This document shows positions 26,254 to 34,191 of a DNA stretch of 64,000 nt, piece after piece. The stretch covers positions 8,866,001 to 8,930,000 of the forward strand of contig NZ_CP023699.1 in NCBI RefSeq assembly GCF_008704495.1. The letters are read 5' to 3'. A model generated the notes under the pieces. It worked only from the letters and a program-made list of their open reading frames with translations, was not told the DNA's origin and did not search any database. Both the position numbers and the translations under genes were made by a program. How positions within the stretch are numbered: the first letter of the stretch is position 1; each line of letters begins with the position of its first letter. Origin of the DNA: Streptomyces kanamyceticus (GTDB lineage: Bacteria; Actinomycetota; Actinomycetes; Streptomycetales; Streptomycetaceae).

Positions 26254-26275
26254 GCGTACTCCCGCGGTGGTACGC
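26254..26275. promoter_or_regulatory. 22-bp inverted repeat before SHOCT-ABC operon
   Basis: GCGTACTCCC-GC-GGTGGTACGC has the same left arm, spacer length and total length as the repeat at 12682-12703 before the two-component system; the right arm differs at two bases. It ends 90 bp before the SHOCT gene. Confidence 0.65.
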
Positions 26276-26365
26276 GGGGTGCCGCTGCCCGTACGACGAC
26301 GTGGGGGCCCTGCCGGAGCGACCTTGGAGGCGTCGGAGAAACCGCTCTAGAGGAGATGACTTCAG

Positions 26366-26659
26366 ATGCAGACCCTGGCGCAATGGGACGGCGGGCCCGG
26401 CCCGTGGATCCTCTTCTTCCCGCTGATCTGGGCGGCCGTCGTCGTCGGCGCCGTCACCCTGCTCCGCCGCACCGTGTGGCGTGGCCGCCGCGGACCCTTC
26501 CGGGCCGCGGGGCACCCGGCGGGCCTCGGGGAGCAGTCGCCCATCGCCGTGCTCGGCCGCCGTTTCGCCTCCGGCGAGATCGACGAGGACGAGTACTGGC
26601 GCCGACTGACCGTCCTGAACGAGGAGTTCGGCCGTACCTCCAAGGGCGGCGCGGCATGA
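26366..26659 (+). CDS. small membrane protein with SHOCT domain
   Basis: A 97-residue protein with one membrane segment (about residues 14-34) and a C-terminal SHOCT domain (LGRRFASGEIDEDEYWRRLTVL). SHOCT motifs are short C-terminal helices thought to help oligomerisation. Its stop overlaps the start of the ABC ATPase (ATGA), so it is made in step with the exporter and may be an accessory part of it. Confidence 0.83.
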   Translation: MQTLAQWDGGPGPWILFFPLIWAAVVVGAVTLLRRTVWRGRRGPFRAAGHPAGLGEQSPIAVLGRRFASGEIDEDEYWRRLTVLNEEFGRTSKGGAA

Positions 26660-27456
26660 GCACCTCGACCGGACGGATCGCGGCCCCCGTGCGCACGGAC
26701 GCCGCCCGCGTCACCGACGCAGTGAAGGCCTACGGCAGCGGCGACACCGCCGTACGGGCCCTGGACGGAGTGGACGTCGGCTTTCCCGCCGGACGCTTCA
26801 CCGCCATCATGGGCCCGTCCGGGTCGGGCAAGTCCACGCTGATGCACTGCGCGGCCGGGCTCGACACGCTCACCTCGGGCGCCGCGTTCATCGGCGACAC
26901 CGAGCTCGGCGCCCTGGATGACCGGCGCCTCACGCTGCTGCGCCGCGACCGGATCGGCTTCGTCTTCCAGGCCTTCAACCTGGTGCCGACGCTGACCGTC
27001 GCCGAGAACATCACGCTGCCCATGGACCTCGCGGGCACCCGCGGCGACCGCGAGTGGACCGAGGCCCTGATCGACGTCGTCGGCCTGCGCGACCGGCTGC
27101 ACCACAGGCCCGCCGAGCTCTCCGGCGGACAGCAGCAACGCGTCGCCGTGGCACGGGCGTTCGCCGGACAGCCCGACGTCGTCTTCGCCGACGAGCCCAC
27201 CGGGAACCTGGACTCGCGCGCGGGCGAGGAGGTCCTCGGACTCCTCGGCCGCGCCGTGCGCGGGATGGGCCGCACCGTCGTCATGGTCACCCACGACCCG
27301 GTGGCGGCCGCCCACGCCGACGAGGTCGTCTTCCTGGCCGACGGGCGGCTCGTGGACCGGATGGAGGCGCCGACCGCGGATCTGGTCCTCGACCGCCTGA
27401 AGGTGCTCGACACGGAACCGTCCGCCACGCGGCCCGGCAGGAGGACGTCGTCATGA
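26656..27456 (+). CDS. ABC exporter ATP-binding protein (MacB/LolD type)
   Basis: A 266-residue ATPase: Walker A GPSGSGKST, Q-loop FQAFNLVPTLT, signature LSGGQQQRVAVARA, Walker B VVFADEPTGNLD and H-loop VTHD. The PTGNLD form is diagnostic for the MacB/LolD/FtsE branch that works with FtsX-like permeases. The permease follows with an ATGA overlap. The exporter most likely moves a lipophilic or peptide compound out of the membrane. Confidence 0.93.
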   Translation: MSTSTGRIAAPVRTDAARVTDAVKAYGSGDTAVRALDGVDVGFPAGRFTAIMGPSGSGKSTLMHCAAGLDTLTSGAAFIGDTELGALDDRRLTLLRRDRIGFVFQAFNLVPTLTVAENITLPMDLAGTRGDREWTEALIDVVGLRDRLHHRPAELSGGQQQRVAVARAFAGQPDVVFADEPTGNLDSRAGEEVLGLLGRAVRGMGRTVVMVTHDPVAAAHADEVVFLADGRLVDRMEAPTADLVLDRLKVLDTEPSATRPGRRTSS

Positions 27457-30023
27457 GCTCCTTCGGCGCCTCCGCGCGCATCAGCCTGTCCTCGCTGCGC
27501 GGCCACAAGCGGCGCTTCGCCGGTACGTTCCTGGCCGTCATGCTCGGCGTCGCCTTCCTGGCGGGCACCCTCGTCATGGGCGACACCCTGCGCGCCAGCT
27601 TCGACACGATGTTCGGCAACGCGACGAGCGGCACCGACGCGGTCGTCCGCGGCGCGGACACCATCACCACCCCCGACGACAGCCAGGGCACCCGCAAGCC
27701 CGTGAGCACCTCCCTGGTCGGGAAGATCGAGAAGACCGAAGGCGTCGCGGCCGCGGCCCCCGACATCCAGGGCGCGGGCCAGCTGCTCGGCAAGGACGGC
27801 GAGCCCATCGGCGGCAAGGGCCCGCCCACGCTCGCGGGCAACTGGATCGACGACGCACAGCTGAACGCGTACCAGCTCGCCGAAGGGCGCGTCCCCGCCG
27901 CCCCCGGCGAGGTCGTGATCAACCGGGGCGCCGCCGACTCCGGAGACCTGAAGATCGGCGACACCACGACCCTGCGCACTCCCGACCCCGTCCAGGTGAA
28001 GATCGTGGGACTCGCGACCTTCGGCGGCGCGGACGGTATGGCGCAGACCACCTTCACCGGCATGACACGGGCCGACGCGGAGAAGTACCTGACGCCGAAG
28101 CCCGGCGAGGCCTCGACCATCCAGGTGCGGGCGGGCCCCGGAGTGAGCCAGCGGGAACTCGTGGACGCGCTGACTCCCGTACTGCCCAAGGGAGTCGAGG
28201 CCATCACGGGCGAGGAGTCGGCGGCGGAGAACACGGAGAACATCTCCGGCCAGTTCCTCTCCCTGTTCACCAGCTTCCTGCTGGTGTTCTCCGGGGTCGC
28301 CCTGCTCGTGGCGACCTTCAGCATCCACAACACCTTCGCCATCGTCGTCGCCCAGCGCACCCGCGAGAACGCGCTGCTCCGCGCGCTCGGCGCATCGCGC
28401 CGCCAGGTCACCGCGTCGACCCTCGTCGAGGCGAGCGCCGTCGCCGTGGTCGCGTCGGCCGCGGGTCTCGCGGGCGGCATCGGGATCGCGGCAGGGCTCC
28501 AGGCACTCTTCCCCGCCATCGGATTCCCCTTTCCCGAGGGTGACTTGGTGATCAGCGCGCTCTCCATGCTGCTGCCGCTCGCCGTCGGCGTCGTGGTCTG
28601 TCTCGGCTCCGCGCTGCTGCCCGCCGTACGCGCCGGGCGCACGGCGCCCCTGGCCGCGCTGCGGGAGACCGCGGTGGATCACTCCGGGGCCTCGCGGGCG
28701 CGGGCCTTCGCGGGCGCGGGCCTGGCGCTGGCGGCCGTCGGCCTCGCCCTGACCGGTGTCCTCGTCAGCCCCTCGGTGTGGCTGGCGGGCGCGGGCGCCG
28801 TCCTCGCCCTCGCGGCGTTCGTGGTGCTCGGCCCCGTCGCGTCCTCGCGGGCGGTAAGGATCATCGGCGGGCCCCTCGACCGGCTTCGCGGCGTCACGGG
28901 CGGGCTCGCCAGGCGCAACGCCCTGCGCAGCCCCAAGCGGACCGCCGCCACCGCGAGCGCCCTGATGATCGGCGTCGCCGTCGTCTCCCTGTTCACGGTC
29001 TTCGGCGCCTCACTGAAGGCGACCATGGACCAGACCGTGAACCGCTCCTTCGCGGGCGACGTCGCGATCAGCACCCCGGGATTCGGCGCGGGCGGCAGCG
29101 GCCTGAGCCCGAAGCTGGCCCCCGCGCTCGCCGAGCGGCCCGAGGTGGCGACCGCCGTCGGCCTCGGCAAGGGCGCCGCGGAGGTCAACGGCGAGGGCCG
29201 CGCGCTGACCGTCACCGACCCCGGACCCTTCGTCAAGTCCTTCGACCTCGGCACGGTCGACGGGTCCCTGGACGCGCTCGGCGACCACGGCATCGCGATC
29301 ACCCGCGCGGAGGCCGACAAGCTGGACCTGAAGGTCGGCTCCAAGGCGCGACTCGCCTTCGCCGACGGCACGAAGGACACCTTCACGGTCCGCGCCGTCT
29401 TCGGGCGCTCCGAGCTCGCGGGCGACTACGTCATCAGCAGGCAGGCCTGGGCCCCGCACCGCGCCCAGGACGCCGACAGCCTCGTCTCCGTGACGTTCAA
29501 GGACGGCGTGAGCACGGCCGAAGGCAAGGCGGCGATCGCCAAGACCGCGCAGGAGTACGGGAATCCGGATGTGCAGACCCGCGACGAGTACGCGCAGTCG
29601 GCGGCCGGTGGCATCGACATGATGCTGACCCTCGTCTACGCGCTGCTCGCCCTCGCCGTGCTCATCGCGCTGCTCGGCATCGCCAACACGCTGACCCTCG
29701 CGGTCCACGAACGCACCCGCGAACTCGGCCTGTTGCGTGCCGTCGGACAGACCAGGGCGCAGCTGCGGGCCATGGTCCGCTGGGAGTCGGTGCTGGTCGC
29801 CGCGTTCGGCACGGCGGGCGGGCTCGCGCTCGGCGGCTTCCTCGGCTGGGTGCTGGTCAAGGCGTCCGACGGCGCGACCGACAGCGCCTTCGCGTTCGCG
29901 CTTCCGCCGACGCGGCTCGCGGTGGTCGCCCTGGTGGGCCTGGCCGCGGGAGCCTTGGCGGGCCTGCGTCCCGCTCGGCGGGCCGCGCGCCTCGATGTGC
30001 TGCGGGCCATCGCCACCGAGTGA
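27453..30023 (+). CDS. FtsX-like ABC transporter permease, two-module
   Basis: An 856-residue permease built as two FtsX modules in tandem: N-terminal anchor (residues 18-38), extracellular region to about 265, three membrane segments (about 270-405), then two further segments, a second anchor, an extracellular part to 710 and a final three-segment FtsX block (from LVYALLALAVLIALLGIANTLTLAV). Such full-length permeases are typical of Streptomyces MacB-like exporters involved in antimicrobial peptide or envelope stress responses. Confidence 0.92.
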   Translation: MSSFGASARISLSSLRGHKRRFAGTFLAVMLGVAFLAGTLVMGDTLRASFDTMFGNATSGTDAVVRGADTITTPDDSQGTRKPVSTSLVGKIEKTEGVAAAAPDIQGAGQLLGKDGEPIGGKGPPTLAGNWIDDAQLNAYQLAEGRVPAAPGEVVINRGAADSGDLKIGDTTTLRTPDPVQVKIVGLATFGGADGMAQTTFTGMTRADAEKYLTPKPGEASTIQVRAGPGVSQRELVDALTPVLPKGVEAITGEESAAENTENISGQFLSLFTSFLLVFSGVALLVATFSIHNTFAIVVAQRTRENALLRALGASRRQVTASTLVEASAVAVVASAAGLAGGIGIAAGLQALFPAIGFPFPEGDLVISALSMLLPLAVGVVVCLGSALLPAVRAGRTAPLAALRETAVDHSGASRARAFAGAGLALAAVGLALTGVLVSPSVWLAGAGAVLALAAFVVLGPVASSRAVRIIGGPLDRLRGVTGGLARRNALRSPKRTAATASALMIGVAVVSLFTVFGASLKATMDQTVNRSFAGDVAISTPGFGAGGSGLSPKLAPALAERPEVATAVGLGKGAAEVNGEGRALTVTDPGPFVKSFDLGTVDGSLDALGDHGIAITRAEADKLDLKVGSKARLAFADGTKDTFTVRAVFGRSELAGDYVISRQAWAPHRAQDADSLVSVTFKDGVSTAEGKAAIAKTAQEYGNPDVQTRDEYAQSAAGGIDMMLTLVYALLALAVLIALLGIANTLTLAVHERTRELGLLRAVGQTRAQLRAMVRWESVLVAAFGTAGGLALGGFLGWVLVKASDGATDSAFAFALPPTRLAVVALVGLAAGALAGLRPARRAARLDVLRAIATE

Positions 30024-30055
30024 CGCCCGGGCGGCGGGTGCGGGTCACCGCCCGG

Positions 30056-30535
30056 TCAGCCGGCAACGGCCGACCGGGCGGGAGCGTGTTCCGCCGACAC
30101 CGCGCCGTAGCCGGGACAGGCGGGCAGGGCCACCGCGGGGGAGGAGGCGGGCAGCGTGAACCAGACGATCTTTCCCGCCGCGCCCTGCGGGCGCACGCCC
30201 CAGCTCTCGCTCACCGCCGCGACCATCGCGAGCCCGCGGCCACAGGTGGCGAAGGGTTCCGCGTCGCGCAGCTGGGGCAGCCGGGGATCGTGGTCGTGCA
30301 CGGACACCGTGAGGCGGTCGAGCAACAGCTCGATCTCCACCGTGCACACCTTGTCCGGCTCGGCGTGCCGGTGGACGTTGGTGAGCAGCTCGGTGACGCC
30401 GAGGGCGGCCTGGTCTATCAAGGGATCGAGATGCCAGTAGCGCAACTGCGCAGAGACGATTCTGCGGACCTGGCCGATCCGCGACGGCAGGGCTTGGAGC
30501 TCTACCGTGCAATGCCTGCTTGGCTGGCTGATCAC
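30056..30535 (-). CDS. ATP-binding anti-sigma factor-like protein (HATPase_c)
   Basis: A 159-residue single-domain GHKL ATPase of the RsbW/SpoIIAB type: N-box ELLTNVHRHA, then VSVHDHDPRLP and the G-box GRGLAMVAAVSESWG. Streptomyces code for many such proteins, most with unknown sigma-factor or anti-anti-sigma partners; none lies beside it. The C-terminal 20 residues are Ala/Pro-rich. Convergent with the ABC exporter. Confidence 0.85.
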   Translation of the reverse strand: MISQPSRHCTVELQALPSRIGQVRRIVSAQLRYWHLDPLIDQAALGVTELLTNVHRHAEPDKVCTVEIELLLDRLTVSVHDHDPRLPQLRDAEPFATCGRGLAMVAAVSESWGVRPQGAAGKIVWFTLPASSPAVALPACPGYGAVSAEHAPARSAVAG

Positions 30536-30732
30536 GGCTGCGACTCCCCGAATTGAGGTCCGGAAGAAGACGACGTTCGGATCCAGCAGGGGGCCGCGTG
30601 GTCTGCCGCCTGCTGTATGGCCGGCGGGCTGGTTCGCAGCGTCATCGCCGGTAAACCCAGAGTGATGTTGTGAGACCAGAGTGACTCAGGGGGTGCGGGC
30701 GTGCAACTCGCGCGAGGGTGCCGCGGGTCCGC

Positions 30733-31062
30733 TCAGCCTCGCGGCCGCTGCCCGGCGGCCCTGCGGACGGCGTCGAGGAAGCCGCGCACCGTCGGCGGTC
30801 CGCCCTCGCCCGGGGCCGGTTCGCGCTCGCCGAGGGTGAGCAGATATCGCTTGCCGTTCACATCGGCGAGGGCCCTGTCGTCCGCGGCGAACCAGGGCTT
30901 GCCCGTGCGCACCGCCTGCACCGGCGCGCTGTCGATCTCCGTGCCGTAGCTGGTGAGCAACTCCAGCCTGCCGTCGGTGATCCGGACCTGTCCCGCCCGG
31001 GTGAGGGAGCGCAAGCGCCGCCCGATCCGCACGCCTGTGGCTGTGAACTCCGGCTCCGCCAT
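30733..31062 (-). CDS. hypothetical protein
   Basis: A 109-residue soluble, basic protein starting at ATG 31062. Its sequence contains alternating beta-like segments (RLELLTSYGTEIDSAPVQAV) and no known motif was recognised. The reading frame extends further upstream, but the part before ATG 31062 has non-coding character. Divergent from the cysteine-synthase-like gene. Confidence 0.6.
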   Translation of the reverse strand: MAEPEFTATGVRIGRRLRSLTRAGQVRITDGRLELLTSYGTEIDSAPVQAVRTGKPWFAADDRALADVNGKRYLLTLGEREPAPGEGGPPTVRGFLDAVRRAAGQRPRG

Positions 31063-31240
31063 GACGCTCCGCCCCCTAGTGCGCTTCGGTGAATCGCTTC
31101 GATCGGGACGGGCGTCCCGCTGCGTCGCAGTCTGCCCGCACCCGGCGTCGAGCACCAGTACGCATGACGACGTCCCGCCAGGTCGAAGAGACCTTTACCG
31201 AGGCTACTCCTGACCTTTGCCGACCGCTGCGCCAGCAGTG

Positions 31241-31259
31241 CCTTTGAGGTGCTCAAAGG
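31241..31259. promoter_or_regulatory. 19-bp perfect inverted repeat
   Basis: CCTTTGAG and CTCAAAGG flank GTG, 97 bp before the start of the PLP enzyme. Two further CCTTT-containing repeats (GACCTTTACCGA and GACCTTTGCCGA, about 31189 and 31212) lie just upstream. A regulator of sulfur-amino-acid genes is a natural guess, but no match to a known consensus was made. Confidence 0.55.
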
Positions 31260-31355
31260 TGTGTTTATGCAGGTGAGAAGCGTGCGGAGGGTGTTTAAGA
31301 TCGAGGTGTACGGCCGCGTCGAATCGCGTCCGGCACGACGCGAAGGAGTTCCGCG

Positions 31356-32489
31356 GTGAGCACCCCCCACCCCGTTCGAGCCGACGAACCGATGCCCACG
31401 CTCGACGTGGACCACAGCGACGACGAGTACCGTGCCTGGCTGAAAGAAGCCGTCCGCAAGGTCCAGGCCGACGCCAACCGCTCGGCCGACACCCACCTGC
31501 TGCGCTTCCCGCTGCCCGAACAGTGGGGCATCGACCTGTACCTCAAGGACGAGTCCACCCACCCCACCGGCAGCCTCAAGCACCGCCTCGCCCGCTCGCT
31601 CTTCCTGTACGGCCTGTGCAACGGCTGGATCCGGCCCGGGCGCCCTGTCATCGAGGCGTCCAGCGGCTCGACGGCCGTCTCCGAGGCCTACTTCGCCAAG
31701 CTGATCGGCGTGCCCTTCATCGCGGTGATGCCGCGTACGACCAGCGCCGAGAAGTGCCGACTGATCGAATTCCACGGTGGCGGGTGCCACTTCGTGGACG
31801 ACTCCCGCACGATGTACGCCGAGTCGGCCGCCCTGGCCGTCGAGACCGGCGGCCACTACATGGACCAGTTCACGTACGCGGAACGGGCCACCGACTGGCG
31901 CGGCAACAACAACATCGCCGAATCCATGTACCAGCAGCTGAAGTTGGAGCGCTACCCCGAGCCCGCGTGGATCGTCGCCACGGCGGGTACCGGCGGCACG
32001 TCGGCGACCATCGCGCGCTACGTGCACTACAACCAGCACGACACCCGCATCTGCGTCGCCGACCCGGAGAACTCCTGTTTCTTCGACGGGTGGACCAAGA
32101 ACGACCCGGACGCGACGAGCGACTGCGGATCACGCATCGAGGGCATCGGAAGGCCCCGCATGGAGCCGAGCTTCGTGCCCGGCGCGATCGACCGCATGAT
32201 GAAGGTGCCGGACGCGGCGTCCGTCGCCGCCGTGCGCGCCCTGGAGCAGGCCATCGGCCGCAAGGCGGGCGGCTCCACCGGCACGGGCCTGTGGAGCGCC
32301 CTGAAGATCGTCGCCGAGATGGTGGCGGCGGGCCGCACCGGCAGCGTCGTCACCCTGATCTGCGACGGCGGGGACCGCTATCTGGACAAGTACTACTCGG
32401 ACCGGTGGCTGGCCGAACAGGGCCTGGACATCGCACCGTACGGGCAGGCGATCGAGACGCTGCTCGCGACGGGGGCGTGGCCCGAGTAG
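31356..32489 (+). CDS. PLP-dependent cysteine synthase family protein (Cds1-like)
   Basis: A 377-residue fold-type II PLP enzyme. The Schiff-base Lys75 is in [11 protein letters not shown], the substrate loop is [19 protein letters not shown], and the glycine-rich phosphate loop is [13 protein letters not shown]. The sequence is closer to the actinobacterial L-cysteine desulfhydrase Cds1 group than to CysK: it is longer and has the C-terminal [14 protein letters not shown] segment. It would release H2S, pyruvate and ammonia from cysteine if the assignment holds. GTG 31356 follows a GAAGGAG box. Confidence 0.8.
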   Translation: MSTPHPVRADEPMPTLDVDHSDDEYRAWLKEAVRKVQADANRSADTHLLRFPLPEQWGIDLYLKDESTHPTGSLKHRLARSLFLYGLCNGWIRPGRPVIEASSGSTAVSEAYFAKLIGVPFIAVMPRTTSAEKCRLIEFHGGGCHFVDDSRTMYAESAALAVETGGHYMDQFTYAERATDWRGNNNIAESMYQQLKLERYPEPAWIVATAGTGGTSATIARYVHYNQHDTRICVADPENSCFFDGWTKNDPDATSDCGSRIEGIGRPRMEPSFVPGAIDRMMKVPDAASVAAVRALEQAIGRKAGGSTGTGLWSALKIVAEMVAAGRTGSVVTLICDGGDRYLDKYYSDRWLAEQGLDIAPYGQAIETLLATGAWPE

Positions 32490-32518
32490 GGCGATGTCCC
32501 GAGTGTCCCGGGCGGTCG

Positions 32519-32998
32519 TTACGCCTCGGCCGCCGCGAGCCGCCGGTCGAGCGCCGTGACCGCGTCGCGGAACGCCCGGCCGAGGCCCGAGCGGCCGAGC
32601 TTGAGCGTGCCCCGGAACACGGCGGTACCGTCCACGGCGAACGTCCACTGCACGCGGGTGCCCGGTCCCGCCGGGGTGAGCCGCCATTCCTCGACGAGGG
32701 CGCGCAGTCCTGGCGCGTTCGACTCGTCGATGCGGTAGGCGTACCGCTCGGGACCCTCGGCCACGAGGATCGACTCCTGGAAGCGGGTGCCGCCCTTGAG
32801 GTGGACCTCGCGGCCCTTGCCGCCGTCGGTGGGCCTGCACAGGGTGACCGCGGTGAACCACCGCGGCCAGTCGGTCACCTCGTCGGCGAGGGCGCGATAG
32901 ACGGCCTCGGGGGATGCGCTCACCTCGCGCGCGAAGACCAGGCGCAGTGGAGCGGACTCTATGAACTCAAGCCCCACAGGGCTCAGTTGGCGTGCCAT
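32519..32998 (-). CDS. SRPBCC (START-like) family protein
   Basis: A 159-residue polyketide cyclase/START-like protein: FAREVSASPEAVYRALADEVTDWPRWFTAV at the start and a C-terminal long helix (FRDAVTALDRRLAAAE). The fold makes a lipid- or ligand-binding cavity; single-domain forms in Streptomyces are mostly uncharacterised. ATG 32998. Convergent with the PLP enzyme gene. Confidence 0.82.
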   Translation of the reverse strand: MARQLSPVGLEFIESAPLRLVFAREVSASPEAVYRALADEVTDWPRWFTAVTLCRPTDGGKGREVHLKGGTRFQESILVAEGPERYAYRIDESNAPGLRALVEEWRLTPAGPGTRVQWTFAVDGTAVFRGTLKLGRSGLGRAFRDAVTALDRRLAAAEA

Positions 32999-33086
32999 CG
33001 AACGCTGACCCCCAGCGGAATAGGGCGGTGACCCGGCATGGCCACCATAGCTGGCGGCCCGTCAGATGTCTGCGTGGGCCCGGCCG

Positions 33087-33983
33087 TTACAGATCCGCCG
33101 CCGGACCAGCCGCTTCGGCCGCGGCCGCCTCGCCGGTCGTGTCCTCGGTGTCGTAGGCGCCGGCCGCGCTCTCCGGCTCGCCCGCGACCACAAGGCGGTG
33201 CAGATGCTCGGAGATCTCCGTACGCGCGTCCGCGGGCAGCCCCGCGTCCGTCACCAGCGTGTCGACCTGGGTCAGTGCGGCGAACGAACTCAGGCCCACC
33301 GTGCCCCACTTGGTGTGGTCGGCGACCACGATGACGCGCCGCGCCGACTGCACGAGACGCCGGTTGGTCTCCGCCTCTGCGAGGTTCGGCGTCGACAGAC
33401 CGGCCTCCGGCGATATGCCGTGCACACCGAGGAAGAGGACGTCGAAGTGGAGTGCGCCGATCGCCTGGTCGGCCACCGGGCCCACCAGCGAGTCCGAAGG
33501 GGTGCGCACGCCGCCGGTGAGGACGACCGTCGCCGCGCCCTGGCGCTGGCCCGAGCTGCGCTGCGCGGAGTGGAAGACGTCCGCGACCCGGACCGAGTTG
33601 GTGACCACCGTCAGATCCGGCACGTCGAGGAGGTGGTGTGCGAGCGCGTACGTCGTCGTGCCGCCGGAGAGCGCGATCGCCGTGCCCGGCGACACCAGCG
33701 ACGCCGCGGTCCGCGCGATGTCCTCCTTGGCGGTCAGCTCGAGCCCGGACTTGGCCTCGAAGCCCGGCTCGTGCGTGCTCGCCTCGACCACGGGCACCGC
33801 GCCGCCGTGCACCTTCTCCAGGACACCCTGGCGGGCGAGCGCGTCGAGGTCGCGGCGGACCGTCATGTCCGAGACACCCAGCTTGCGGGTGAGTTCGTTG
33901 ACGCGGACCCCGCCGCGGCGGCGCACCTCGTCGAGGATCAGGGCACGGCGCTGCTCGGCGAGGAGGTTCTGATTCTCGCTCAA
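33087..33983 (-). CDS. DeoR/GlpR family transcriptional regulator
   Basis: A 298-residue DeoR regulator: HTH block RRGGVRVNELTRKLGVSDMTVRRDLDALARQGVLEKVHGGAV, then the sugar-phosphate sensor domain with SGGTTTYALA and VVADHTKWG. Only a TTG start (33983) fits the conserved N-terminus, which is unusual but seen in the family. No sugar operon is adjacent, so it acts on targets elsewhere or on itself. The C-terminus carries a Glu/Ala-rich tail of about 30 residues. Confidence 0.9.
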   Translation of the reverse strand: MSENQNLLAEQRRALILDEVRRRGGVRVNELTRKLGVSDMTVRRDLDALARQGVLEKVHGGAVPVVEASTHEPGFEAKSGLELTAKEDIARTAASLVSPGTAIALSGGTTTYALAHHLLDVPDLTVVTNSVRVADVFHSAQRSSGQRQGAATVVLTGGVRTPSDSLVGPVADQAIGALHFDVLFLGVHGISPEAGLSTPNLAEAETNRRLVQSARRVIVVADHTKWGTVGLSSFAALTQVDTLVTDAGLPADARTEISEHLHRLVVAGEPESAAGAYDTEDTTGEAAAAEAAGPAADL

Positions 33984-34191
33984 TCCCGGTCAGGCCCTTC
34001 TGCCTCGTCACACCCCTCGCGCCCGTCCGGCGCGCTGCCTCATCCTCGCACGCGGCACCGACACCCGTGCCACCGCCCGCAGGGCGTGCGCGCGGCCGGA
34101 ACGGGGAGATTCCGTGACGGTCGATGCGCCGGGGCCCGAGAGCCGGGATCCTTGTCCCCCGTACACCACGCATCTCGGGGGAAGCTGAACA

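Noticed and set aside
26730..28682. 650-codon minus-strand open frame over the ABC exporter genes.
   Set aside because: Antisense to conserved ATPase and permease; composition is that of a shadow frame.
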